Positions 22,907 through 30,733 of a stretch of DNA of 64,000 nt are shown one piece after another. The position numbers were made by a program, and so were the translations under genes. This DNA is from Segetibacter sp. (GTDB lineage Bacteria > Bacteroidota > Bacteroidia > Chitinophagales > Chitinophagaceae). How positions within the stretch are numbered: position 1 is the stretch's first letter; each line of letters opens with the position of its first letter. Location: contig JAQBNO010000088.1 of the NCBI GenBank assembly GCA_028288485.1, positions 1-64,000 on the forward strand, in the 5' to 3' direction. The notes beneath the pieces were generated by a model, which searched no databases, was not told the origin of the DNA, and saw only the letters and a program-made list of their open reading frames with translations.

Positions 22907-24163
22907 ATGAAATTAAGTCACCTTGCTGAAACTCTCATTGGCTCTGAAATTGTAAAACTTGGAAACGCAATTAGCGAACGCGTTAAGAATGGGGAAAGAA
23001 TTTACAATTTTACAATTGGAGATTTTGATCCTAAAATTTTTCCAATTCCGCAGGAGCTTGAAAATGAAATTATAGAGGCGTATAAAAGCCATTATACAAA
23101 CTACCCTCCTGCCGATGGAATTCCTGAACTCAGAAGCGCTGTTTCCGGGTTTATAAAAGACTGGGAAGGAATTGAATACAATAATAGTGAGATCTTAATT
23201 GCCGCAGGTGGCCGTCCTTTGATTTACACCATTTTTAAAACGATAGTTGATAAGGGCGATAAAGTTATTTATGCAACCCCTTCCTGGAACAATAATCACT
23301 ACACCCACATGACCGAGGCGGTGCATTGTATGATTGAAGCGACGCCCGAAAACAACTTCATGCCGCTTGCTGCTGATATTGCTCCCCACGTTGCCGGTGC
23401 AACTTTAATTTGTCTTTGCTCTCCTCAAAACCCAACCGGAACTACTTTACCAAAAGAAGAATTGGAGAAAATTTGTGATTTGGTTCTCGAGGAAAACAAA
23501 AGGCGCGCTGAAGGCGAAAAGAAGTTGTTCGTAATGTACGACCAAATGTATTGGACATTAACCTATGGCGATACGCAGCATTATAATCCCGTTTCTGTTC
23601 GGCCAGAAATGAAAGAGTACACCATTTTTGTGGATGGTATTTCTAAGGTGTTTGCTGCTACCGGGGTAAGAGTAGGTTGGTCATTAGGTCCTGCTTTTAT
23701 TATCGGGAAAATGAAAGCCATTTTAAGCCATCTTGGTGCATGGAGCCCAATGGCTGAACAAAAGGCTACTGCAAAATACCTTCTCCAAAAAGAGAACGTT
23801 CAAAAATACCTGGTGCATTTTAAAGCGGAAGTTGAAGAAAGGCTCAGAAGGATTTATGAAGGCTTTATCAACCTAAAAAATCAAGGCTTTCCTGTTGACG
23901 CCGTTTCTCCACAAGCTGCAATATACCTTACGATCAAATTTGAACTTTTGGGTAAAACCGTATCAGGCGGAAAAACCCTGGAAACACAGGCGGATGTCAC
24001 AGATTATCTGTTGAGTGAAGCGAAACTTGCTGTTGTTCCGTTTTATGCCTTCGGCGCCGACAGGCAATCACCCTGGTATCGTCTCAGTGTTGGGACATGC
24101 AAAAAAGAAGAAATTGACGAAATGCTGGGTAAACTGAAAGAAGCTCTAAGCAAACTTCAATAA
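22907..24163 (+). CDS. PLP-dependent class I/II aminotransferase
   Basis: A 418-residue fold-type I aminotransferase. YNFTIGDFDPKIFPIPQ, NYPPADGIPELRSAVSGF, the aromatic stacking region, SPQNPTGTTLP and the Schiff-base lysine near K247 in DGISKVFAATGVRVGW place it in the aspartate/aromatic aminotransferase group; the C-terminal PWYRLSVGTCKKEEI contains the substrate-carboxylate Arg. It transfers an amino group between an amino acid and a 2-oxo acid in the cytoplasm; the substrate is not clear from sequence. A predicted promoter with almost no leader and a bidirectional terminator make it a single-gene unit. Confidence 0.9.
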   Translation: MKLSHLAETLIGSEIVKLGNAISERVKNGERIYNFTIGDFDPKIFPIPQELENEIIEAYKSHYTNYPPADGIPELRSAVSGFIKDWEGIEYNNSEILIAAGGRPLIYTIFKTIVDKGDKVIYATPSWNNNHYTHMTEAVHCMIEATPENNFMPLAADIAPHVAGATLICLCSPQNPTGTTLPKEELEKICDLVLEENKRRAEGEKKLFVMYDQMYWTLTYGDTQHYNPVSVRPEMKEYTIFVDGISKVFAATGVRVGWSLGPAFIIGKMKAILSHLGAWSPMAEQKATAKYLLQKENVQKYLVHFKAEVEERLRRIYEGFINLKNQGFPVDAVSPQAAIYLTIKFELLGKTVSGGKTLETQADVTDYLLSEAKLAVVPFYAFGADRQSPWYRLSVGTCKKEEIDEMLGKLKEALSKLQ

Positions 24164-24180
24164 TATATTTGTAGATAAAT

Positions 24181-24213
24181 AAAAAAGGGACTGCTTTACA
24201 GCGTCCCTTTTTT
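24181..24213. terminator. Bidirectional intrinsic terminator
   Basis: AAAAAAGGGAC / GTCCCTTTTTT with a T run on either strand, serving the aminotransferase gene and the convergent small gene. Confidence 0.85.
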
Positions 24214-24236
24214 ATTTACTTTGTCTTTAAAGTAAC

Positions 24237-24485
24237 TTAGTTTTTGTTATTTATAAACTGGAAAGGTTCCATTTTACCTTGCCTTACTATTTTTTCAATC
24301 TTTGTTGGCTTTGATATTATCTTATATTTATTTAAGTCGATGATCTCGTTCACAATACAAAAATTCTCCATCGACTCAACATGAAACAACAGCTTATGCA
24401 ACTTTTCAACCTCAAGCTCCATCTCTTTTTTATCGCCAGATCCTTTTTTGGAAAGTAGAAGTATATCTCTATTTGAAGAGTTCAT
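24237..24485 (-). CDS. Hypothetical 82-residue protein
   Basis: A highly charged 82-residue protein (MNSSNRDILLLSKKGSGDKK start), with a probable helix KEMELEVEKLHKLLFHVESMENF and a basic C-terminal half. No signal peptide, no recognised family. Its stop is 24 bp from a bidirectional terminator, which supports transcription of this strand. It lies downstream of the tiny lipoprotein gene on the same strand, with 57 bp between them. Confidence 0.5.
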   Translation of the reverse strand: MNSSNRDILLLSKKGSGDKKEMELEVEKLHKLLFHVESMENFCIVNEIIDLNKYKIISKPTKIEKIVRQGKMEPFQFINNKN

Positions 24486-24542
24486 AATTTGGGTTTAACC
24501 AGATGTTTAATTGGATATAAGTATTACGAAAAATTCCGCTGC

Positions 24543-24659
24543 CTATCCTACTGATCTTTTCTGCACGCCGGGACAACCGCATTTATTTACACTGCAACCA
24601 GTTAAAGAAACTGCCAATAAAAAGAACAATAAAACTGATATTTGGTTTATTTTTTTCAT
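24543..24659 (-). CDS. Tiny lipoprotein, 38 residues
   Basis: ATG 24659 to TAG gives a 38-residue product: a lipoprotein signal peptide (MKKINQISVLLFFLLAVSLT then GC) and only 17 mature residues containing CGCPG. The signal is textbook (n-region KK, hydrophobic core, LTGC lipobox), which is unlikely by chance in such a short frame. The three Cys after the lipobox region could bind metal. Divergent from the glycosyltransferase gene. Role unknown. Confidence 0.6.
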   Translation of the reverse strand: MKKINQISVLLFFLLAVSLTGCSVNKCGCPGVQKRSVG

Positions 24660-24706
24660 AATCACTTCTAATTAATTTGTACAAAAACCGGGCAATTTTT
24701 CAATCC

Positions 24707-25807
24707 GTGCCAGAAAAACAAAAATTTACAGTTCTTGTCGCACCTCTTGACTGGGGGCTTGGTCATGCTACCCGTTGCATACCACTCATAAAACATTTAC
24801 TACAACTGGGCTGTAAAATAATAATTGCTACCGAAGGTAAACAGGAAAAACTGTTAAAAACGGAATTTCCATCTCTTCTTTTTGTAAAGCTACCGGGGTA
24901 CGGGATTACGTATACAACGAACAAACGTTTTTTTTCAATTAAAATTATAGCGCAACTACCTAAGATTTTAAAGGCCGTTAAGAACGAGAGAAAGTGGTTG
25001 AATGACTTTCTTGATAATAACAAGGTAGAGGCAATTATTTCGGATAACAGGTACGGATTGTATCGTTCTGATCTGCCATCAGTTTTTATTACCCACCAGT
25101 TATTAATTAAAGGGCCATTTGCTTTTGCAGAAAGAATTATGCAGAAGATTAACTACAGCATGATCAGAAAGTTTTCGGAATGCTGGGTGCCTGATGAGAA
25201 AGGAAATATAAACCTTGCAGGTGCCTTATCACATCCGCGTTTACTTCCAAAATTGCCTGTTCATTTTATAGGTGGCATTAGTAGGTTGGAACTGCAGGAA
25301 GATGTTCAAAAAAAGTATGATGTCCTTATTGTTATATCTGGCCCCGAGCCACAACGAACGTTATTGGAGCATAAAGTGCTAAAGGAAATTGAAAAGTTTA
25401 CAGGAAAGATATTGTTGGTTAGAGGTTTGCCCGGTGATTTGGAAGAATTAGCATCCACTAACCAGGTTACAATTATTAACCACTTACCGGCAAAAAAGCT
25501 GGAGGATGCTTTTAATGCCAGTGAGTTTATTATAAGTCGCAGTGGGTATACAACCGTGATGGACATTTGTAAACTACAAAAGAAATCTGTCTTAATTCCC
25601 ACTCCAGGTCAGACAGAACAGGAATACCTTGCAAAACATTTGCAGGAGCAGGGTTGGTGCCTTTCTGTTCGGCAGGAAAATTTTTCGCTGCATGAGATGT
25701 TGGAACGGGCACGCAGTTTTCAATATAAGATTCCAAAGTTGAATATGGAAGAATATAAAGCGGTGCTAACTGGGTTTGTAAACAATCGTATATCCTCTAA
25801 GCGCTAA
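24707..25807 (+). CDS. MurG-like (GT28 fold) glycosyltransferase
   Basis: A cytoplasmic or membrane-associated GT-B enzyme. VLVAPLDWGLGHATRCIPLIKHL is the N-terminal donor-fold glycine-rich segment seen in MurG/UGT-type proteins; the C-terminal half has VIISGPEPQR, NHLPAKKLEDAF, and ISRSGYTTVMDICKLQKKSVLIPTPGQTEQEYLA, the nucleotide-sugar-binding region of GT28. The acceptor is unknown; the protein family is often annotated simply glycosyltransferase. I use the GTG at 24707 (366 residues); a TTG at 24677 is in frame but overlaps the likely promoter. It is not close to peptidoglycan genes, so it is not the housekeeping MurG. Confidence 0.8.
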   Translation: MPEKQKFTVLVAPLDWGLGHATRCIPLIKHLLQLGCKIIIATEGKQEKLLKTEFPSLLFVKLPGYGITYTTNKRFFSIKIIAQLPKILKAVKNERKWLNDFLDNNKVEAIISDNRYGLYRSDLPSVFITHQLLIKGPFAFAERIMQKINYSMIRKFSECWVPDEKGNINLAGALSHPRLLPKLPVHFIGGISRLELQEDVQKKYDVLIVISGPEPQRTLLEHKVLKEIEKFTGKILLVRGLPGDLEELASTNQVTIINHLPAKKLEDAFNASEFIISRSGYTTVMDICKLQKKSVLIPTPGQTEQEYLAKHLQEQGWCLSVRQENFSLHEMLERARSFQYKIPKLNMEEYKAVLTGFVNNRISSKR

Positions 25808-25894
25808 TAATCCGGACTATTGAGAAAAAAAACTGGTTGCTGAACTAGTTGATTTTTGCGTCATTGGCGATACGGGGAACGATGCCATTAACGC

Positions 25895-25960
25895 TACAAG
25901 TACAAGTGAGTGACACAACAATGTTGCACAGTGCGACTCCGGTCGATTAACAAAACTGTC
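25895..25960 (-). repeat. Intergenic repeat copy, reverse orientation
   Basis: GTACAAGTGAGTGACACAAC at 25900-25919 is the exact complement of the core, followed by ATGTTGCACAG, CTCCGGTCG and ACAAAACT, the mirror of the usual T-rich start. Convergent gap. Confidence 0.75.
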
Positions 25961-25982
25961 TTCTTAGCGTTACACATAAAAT

Positions 25983-26020
25983 AAGAAAGCTGCCTCCATT
26001 TTACTGGAGGCAGCTTTCTT
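25983..26020 (-). terminator. Strong intrinsic terminator of typA
   Basis: A perfect 16-base stem AAGAAAGCTGCCTCCA / TGGAGGCAGCTTTCTT with a six-base loop, ending 17 bp after the typA stop. Confidence 0.9.
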
Positions 26021-26036
26021 AAAATATTGAGAGTAA

Positions 26037-27842
26037 TTATGCTACACTTTCAGCTTTCTTAGTGTCGCGCTTTCTAGTTTCTTCATCGAGGAACACTTTA
26101 CGCATCCGGATGTTTTTAGGGGTTACTTCAATACACTCATCCTGCTGGATGTATTCCATACATTCTTCCAGGGTTAAAAGAGTCTTAGGAGCAATCCTTG
26201 ATGCGTCGTCACTACCACTTGCGCGGTGATTGGTAAGTTTTTTAGGCTCTGTTGCATTTACAACCAGATCTCCCGGCTTAATATGCTCGGCAATTATCTG
26301 TCCTGTGTAAACCTCTTCTCCCGGGTCAACAAAAAACTTACCACGGTCCTGCAATTTATCGATAGAGTAACCGGTAGTTTTTTCGGTATTCTTTGAAATC
26401 AATACACCATTGCTTCTTCCAGGAATAAAACCTTTCCACGGTTTGTATTCGCTGAAACGGTGTGCCATAACGGCTTCACCTTGTGTATTGGTAAGCATTT
26501 GAGAACGAAGACCAATCAAACCTCTTGAAGGAATATCGAACTCAAGGTGTTGCATTTCGCCTTTGCTTTCCATGATCAGCATTTCGCCTTTACGCTGTGT
26601 AACAAGGTCAATCACTTTACCGCTCAGTTCCTGCGGTACATCTACCACTAAAACTTCATAAGGCTCGTGTTTTTTTCCGTCGATTGTTTTAACCAATACC
26701 TGTGGGTTACCTACAGTCAGTTCATATCCTTCACGACGCATCGTTTCCACCAGTACGCCTAAGTGAAGAATACCACGGCCAAACACATTGAAACTATCGG
26801 CACTATCTGTATCTTCTACTCTTAATGCCAGGTTCTTTTCAGTTTCTTTCATCAGGCGGTCACGAAGGTGACGTGAGGTAACGAACTTTCCGTCCTTTCC
26901 GAAGAAAGGTGAGTTGTTGATGCTGAACATCATACTCATAGTAGGTTCATCAACACTTACAACAGGTAAACCTTCAGGATTTTCAAAATCTGCAATGGTA
27001 TCGCCAATTGTGAAATCTTCAAGACCAACAACAGCGCAAATATCGCCTGCTAAAACTTCGGGAACTTTTCTTTTACCTAAAGATTCAAATATATATAGTT
27101 CTTTAACTTTCGACTTTTTAATACCGTCGGCTGTTACCAGGCTAAACGGCTGACCTTCTTTGATACCTCCGCGAATTACTTTTCCGATAGCAACACGGCC
27201 AAGGAAAGTTGAGTAATCCAATGAAGTGATTTGAAGTTGGAGATTTCCTTCTTCTATTTTTGGTTCAGGAACATATTCCAAGATACCATCTAATAAAGGA
27301 GTGATGTCTTCACTTTGCTCGTTTTTGCTGTTGAACCAGCCATTTTTACCTGAACCATAAAAGGTAGGAAAATCAAGCTGCTCTTCAGTGGCGTCGAGGT
27401 TAAAAAACAATTCGAAAACTGCGTCGTGAACTTCATCCGGACGGCAGTTTGGTTTGTCTACTTTATTGATGATTACAATCGGCTTCAGGTTTAATTGCAA
27501 TGCCTTTTGTAATACGAAACGTGTTTGAGGCATTGGGCCTTCAAAAGCATCTACCAGCAGGCACACTCCATCAGCCATTTTTAATACCCTTTCCACTTCA
27601 CCACCAAAGTCGGCGTGACCGGGAGTATCAATAACATTTATTTTAACGCCCTTGTAAACTACAGAAGCATTTTTACTAAAAATAGTAATGCCTCTTTCTC
27701 TTTCAAGGTCGTTGCTATCCATAATAAGGTCACCTGTTTCCTGGTTTGCGCGGAAAACATTGGTTTGGTGAAGAATTCTGTCAACCAATGTAGTTTTACC
27801 ATGGTCAACGTGCGCAATAATGGCGATGTTTCTAATATTCAT
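26037..27842 (-). CDS. typA: Ribosome-associated GTPase TypA/BipA
   Basis: A 601-residue translational GTPase of the EF-G family needed for ribosome assembly and stress growth. G1 HVDHGKTTLVDR, switch region RERGITIFSKNASV, G3 DTPGHADFGGEVERVL, G4 NKVDKPNC. The BipA-specific C-terminal region shows SRGLIGLRSQMLTNTQGEAVM and PKTLLTLEECMEYIQQDECIEVTP. Full length. Its predicted promoter (TACATTTG at 27944-27951) leaves a leader of about 95 bases containing a small CCCCT/AGGGG hairpin (about 27907-27923). Confidence 0.97.
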   Translation of the reverse strand: MNIRNIAIIAHVDHGKTTLVDRILHQTNVFRANQETGDLIMDSNDLERERGITIFSKNASVVYKGVKINVIDTPGHADFGGEVERVLKMADGVCLLVDAFEGPMPQTRFVLQKALQLNLKPIVIINKVDKPNCRPDEVHDAVFELFFNLDATEEQLDFPTFYGSGKNGWFNSKNEQSEDITPLLDGILEYVPEPKIEEGNLQLQITSLDYSTFLGRVAIGKVIRGGIKEGQPFSLVTADGIKKSKVKELYIFESLGKRKVPEVLAGDICAVVGLEDFTIGDTIADFENPEGLPVVSVDEPTMSMMFSINNSPFFGKDGKFVTSRHLRDRLMKETEKNLALRVEDTDSADSFNVFGRGILHLGVLVETMRREGYELTVGNPQVLVKTIDGKKHEPYEVLVVDVPQELSGKVIDLVTQRKGEMLIMESKGEMQHLEFDIPSRGLIGLRSQMLTNTQGEAVMAHRFSEYKPWKGFIPGRSNGVLISKNTEKTTGYSIDKLQDRGKFFVDPGEEVYTGQIIAEHIKPGDLVVNATEPKKLTNHRASGSDDASRIAPKTLLTLEECMEYIQQDECIEVTPKNIRMRKVFLDEETRKRDTKKAESVA

Positions 27843-27943
27843 AAAACCCCTTAAATCCTTGCGGACTTTTAATATTTAAATTAATAAACCCTTTTTTAAA
27901 AAAATTCCCCTCATTAAAAGGGGCTAAGGGTTCGTTTCGACTG

Positions 27944-27951
27944 CAAATGTA
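27944..27951 (-). promoter_or_regulatory. -7 promoter element of typA
   Basis: TACATTTG on the minus strand, an exact TAnnTTTG match. Confidence 0.45.
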
Positions 27952-28066
27952 CGTTATTGCAACCGCTTTTCCTTCGGCTGTATATTATAGTAATCTTAAT
28001 AATATTCAAAAGTTGGAAGAAGTTGCGATGGCATGAAAGTTTTGTACTATTTATAAACGATGTTTT

Positions 28067-28306
28067 ATGAGTACAGAAAATAAAGATCAGCAACGTAATC
28101 AAGTTGTAGAAAAGACGGCTTCTGACGGTAAAACGCCAAATGTTGGAAGCGGGCCGGTGGCATCCGTGGCAGACGGTGGTGTTGAAGGAGAGGCAAAACA
28201 ACCCAAAGAAAATACGGGTAACCTGACGAATATGGGTGGAGCTACAGGCGGCACTGCGGGGCTTCCCGATGCAAGTGAAGGAAATGACAATACAGGAACC
28301 GCGTGA
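28067..28306 (+). CDS. Small disordered acidic protein, 79 residues
   Basis: A 79-residue, Gly/Asn/Glu-rich hydrophilic protein without hydrophobic core, starting MSTENKDQQRNQVVEKTA and ending NDNTGTA. Composition suggests an intrinsically disordered, possibly stress-related protein. An ATG start and a strong terminator 20 bp after the stop support it as a real single-gene unit. No family recognised. Confidence 0.65.
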   Translation: MSTENKDQQRNQVVEKTASDGKTPNVGSGPVASVADGGVEGEAKQPKENTGNLTNMGGATGGTAGLPDASEGNDNTGTA

Positions 28307-28326
28307 TAAGAATAATACAGGTTTTA

Positions 28327-28371
28327 AAAAGACCAATAGACGGGTTTTATAAACTGGTCTATTGGTCTTTT
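28327..28371 (+). terminator. Intrinsic terminator
   Basis: Stem AAAGACCAATAGAC / GTCTATTGGTCTTT (14 perfect pairs) and a short T run. Confidence 0.85.
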
Positions 28372-28481
28372 AGTATCGCTCCAATAAATGCTGGAACAAA
28401 AATTCATATAACCACTTTGCTACCCGGCTACTTTTGCAGCGGCATGCGAATTGAATACTACAACTAGCTAAATGAAAAAAT

Positions 28482-28646
28482 ATGAAACGTAGTTTAATTA
28501 TTACTGCAATCGCCCTCGGAGTCTATTACCTGGTAAGAGAAATATTAGGAAAGGAAGAAGAAACAACCGTTGTGGCGCGAAAAAAACATCTTACTACTGC
28601 ATTTTCGAAGGCAAAAGACCATGCCGTGAAAGCTGCAACAGAATAA
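28482..28646 (+). CDS. Small membrane-anchored protein, 54 residues
   Basis: ATG 28482 to TAA: one N-terminal hydrophobic helix (SLIITAIALGVYYLV, residues 4-18), then a charged tail (REILGKEEE, ARKKHLTTAFSKAKDHAVKAATE). It resembles the small membrane proteins with YtxH-like charged tails common in Bacteroidota, but the family cannot be fixed. It lies 110 bp after the terminator of the preceding small gene and 140 bp before the MFS gene. Confidence 0.55.
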   Translation: MKRSLIITAIALGVYYLVREILGKEEETTVVARKKHLTTAFSKAKDHAVKAATE

Positions 28647-28786
28647 ACTCGTTTTTAAATATAATTTCGCTGGCACCTACTTTTGATAAAGGTAATATTG
28701 TCGTCTTGCTCTTAAGCTAAATCGCTCATTAAGTATTTGAGATCAAGGCTAAAATTAACAACCGGATTGCTGCGATTGCACTGCAA

Positions 28787-29938
28787 ATGGAAGAAACACA
28801 AAGATCTCTGCCAGCCATACGACTACGTATCAGTTTATTCTTTTTCTTTTACGGATTTACTTTTGCTTCGTGGGCTTCACGAATTCCAACCATTCAGCAA
28901 AACCTGCATTTATCAGAAACGCAACTTGGTGCGGTATTGCTTGCTATGCCTGTCGGATCGTTTATCACACTTCCCTTCTCGGGGTATCTTACTTCGAAAG
29001 TAGGAAGCCGGAAAGTAGTAATTTTTGCCGCTTTCATTTATAGCTTTTTATTAACCGGGATCGGACTTTCTTCCACTGTTTTACAGTTGACAATCTGCCT
29101 TTTTCTTTTTGGGTCTGCAGGTAATATGATGAATATTGCCATTAATACCCAGGCGCTGGCCCTGGAACGATTATATCAAAAAGTCATCATCTCTTCCTTT
29201 CATGGTATGTGGAGCGTTGCCGGGCTGGTTGCTGCTTCGTTTGGGACTTACCTTATAGGTAAAGCATTTCCTGTAAACAATCATCTTTTGTTGGTTAGCG
29301 GCATATCGCTTGGAAGCTTCATTTTGTGTATGCCTTACCTTTTACACGACCAGCCGAAGCAGCAGGAAAAACGTCCATTCTTTCTAAAACCCGGAAAAGC
29401 TTTTATGGGTCTTGGATTCATTGCCTTCTGTTCAATGATCTGCCAGGGAGCAATGTTTGACTGGAGCGGAGTATACTTCAAAAAAGTAGTTACCGATAAC
29501 CCGGCTTATATAGGTATCGGCTATACTGCATTCATGGTGTCTATGACATTCGTACGCTTTATAACCGATTGGCTGACTCAAAGGGTAGGATTTAAAAAAA
29601 TTATTACCTGGTGCGGCATAGCTACAACTGCTGGTTTATTAATTGCCGTTTTCCTGCCTTACCTCGTACCTGCTACGCTCGGTCTTTTGCTGGTAGGAAT
29701 GGGTGTTTCGCCTGCCGTTCCGCTAGTTTTCAGCGCCGCGGGAAATTCAAAAAAACTACCGGCTCCTGTTGCCATAGCCGCTGTATCTTCTATAGGTTTT
29801 ATCGGGCTATTAATTGGGCCCCCAATCATAGGTTTTGTAGCCGGATTAACAAGTTTAAAAATTTCGTTTTTAATACTTTCTTTTTTTGGGTTAGCTATAT
29901 CCGTTTTAGCTGTATTGTATAAAGGGGAGGAAACATAA
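28787..29938 (+). CDS. MFS transporter (YbjJ/fucose-permease-like)
   Basis: A 383-residue inner-membrane protein with about twelve hydrophobic helices. FFFYGFTFASWASRIPTIQQNLHLSETQLG, the loop GYLTSKVGSRKVV between helices 2 and 3, and NTQALALERLYQKVIISSFHGMWSVAGLVAA are typical of the YbjJ-like branch of the major facilitator superfamily, close to sugar/drug exporters. Substrate cannot be inferred. The protein is slightly short but complete. It ends before a 365-bp gap leading to a pseudogene. Confidence 0.85.
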   Translation: MEETQRSLPAIRLRISLFFFFYGFTFASWASRIPTIQQNLHLSETQLGAVLLAMPVGSFITLPFSGYLTSKVGSRKVVIFAAFIYSFLLTGIGLSSTVLQLTICLFLFGSAGNMMNIAINTQALALERLYQKVIISSFHGMWSVAGLVAASFGTYLIGKAFPVNNHLLLVSGISLGSFILCMPYLLHDQPKQQEKRPFFLKPGKAFMGLGFIAFCSMICQGAMFDWSGVYFKKVVTDNPAYIGIGYTAFMVSMTFVRFITDWLTQRVGFKKIITWCGIATTAGLLIAVFLPYLVPATLGLLLVGMGVSPAVPLVFSAAGNSKKLPAPVAIAAVSSIGFIGLLIGPPIIGFVAGLTSLKISFLILSFFGLAISVLAVLYKGEET

Positions 29939-30249
29939 ATCAATTAGGCGGAAGACAATTACCGGGTATAGGAAGTATAACGCATTTCGGATACAGGAAA
30001 TCTAAAGCCATCCTATCTTTATTCCGAGAGCCAATCTTCTATTACTGGGTAAATCAGCTGAATGCCTTACAAGAATATTATTTATGGTTGGGCAAAATTC
30101 ATCATGGGTAGCATAAGCAAAATAGCCTTATCCCTTCACTGCGATAACGGAAGGATCAGGAAAATCATCATTAACCCGCGGGTTAGTGTAATAGGTTTGC
30201 AATAGGTTTTGCTGCATTTGCTAAAGGTAAAGTGTTTGTGATTTTATAG

Positions 30250-30317
30250 GCAGTAAGAAGTTTTTTGGTTACGAACTGTATAACCGCTATGTACATCGTT
30301 GTGTCACTCACTTATAC
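30250..30317 (+). repeat. Intergenic repeat copy next to DUF1016 remnant
   Basis: AAGTTTTTTGGTTACGAACT, then ACATCGTTGTGTCACTCACTTATAC (core 30298-30317 with one change). It directly abuts the 3' end of the DUF1016 pseudogene. The rest of the gap (29939-30250) has no feature I can assign. Confidence 0.7.
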
Positions 30318-30319
30318 TT

Positions 30320-30700
30320 TTTGTACCAAAAGGTTCATCCATCTGTGTTTTGAAAACTTCAGACACCGTCTGACCAAGCTGGGGATATAAAAGATAAAAT
30401 TGCCTGTTAAGCTTAGGATTGTTGTGTGAGATGCCTTTTATAGAAGCCGAAGTTGCAATCTTTTTAAGAAGTATATCTCCATTTAGCACGATCTTCTCCA
30501 TTCGGTTCAAGTTCAACAATATAGTAGCCTATAAGCCAAATTTCTACAAGTTAAGGCGCCGTTAACTGCATGAGCCACCTGTTGTTGCAGTACATCATGT
30601 GTTTGCTGAATGGTTTGTATGAGCGGCGGAAAATCGATAACCGTAACATTAAGTAAATAAAAATTAATTGTCGAACCAGGGGTCAACCGTGAAAACGGAG
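30320..30700 (-). pseudogene. DUF1016 (YhcG-type PDDEXK nuclease) N-terminal domain, frameshifted
   Basis: Three successive minus-strand frames rebuild the DUF1016 N-terminal domain. First frame: FPPLIQTIQQTHDVL, AHAVNGALTCRN. After a one-base shift: WLIGYYIVELEPNGEDRAKW. After a second shift: NGDILLKKIATSASIKG, then NRQFYLLYPQLGQTVSEVF. Together these follow the family consensus AxxAVNxxLTLRNWLIGYYIVEfEqnG..RakYG..Ll..Ls....G.s..nl...RqFYl.YPqigqT. The C-terminal nuclease domain is missing; the sequence ends at the repeat at 30317. DUF1016 proteins are common near restriction and toxin-antitoxin loci, so this is probably a relic of an acquired defence-type gene. Confidence 0.8.
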
Positions 30701-30722
30701 CGTCGCAACAATGTTTCATAAA
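30680..30722 (-). repeat. Intergenic repeat fragment on the other side of the DUF1016 remnant
   Basis: GTCAACCGTGAAAACGGAGCG followed by TCGCAACAATG; matches the GGTTAACCGTGAG and CGACGCAAC parts of other copies. Confidence 0.45.
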
Positions 30723-30733
30723 AGAACAAATGC

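Noticed and set aside
27914-28336. 140-codon minus-strand frame opposite the 79-residue disordered protein
   Set aside because: Rich in Ser/Cys/Phe without pattern; the plus-strand frame has its own ATG and a terminator, so it is preferred.
29938-30092. Open plus-strand stretch (reading SKAILSLFREPIFYYWVNQL) after the MFS gene
   Set aside because: About 50 codons without a convincing start or any family match; it could be a relic but nothing supports a specific identity.
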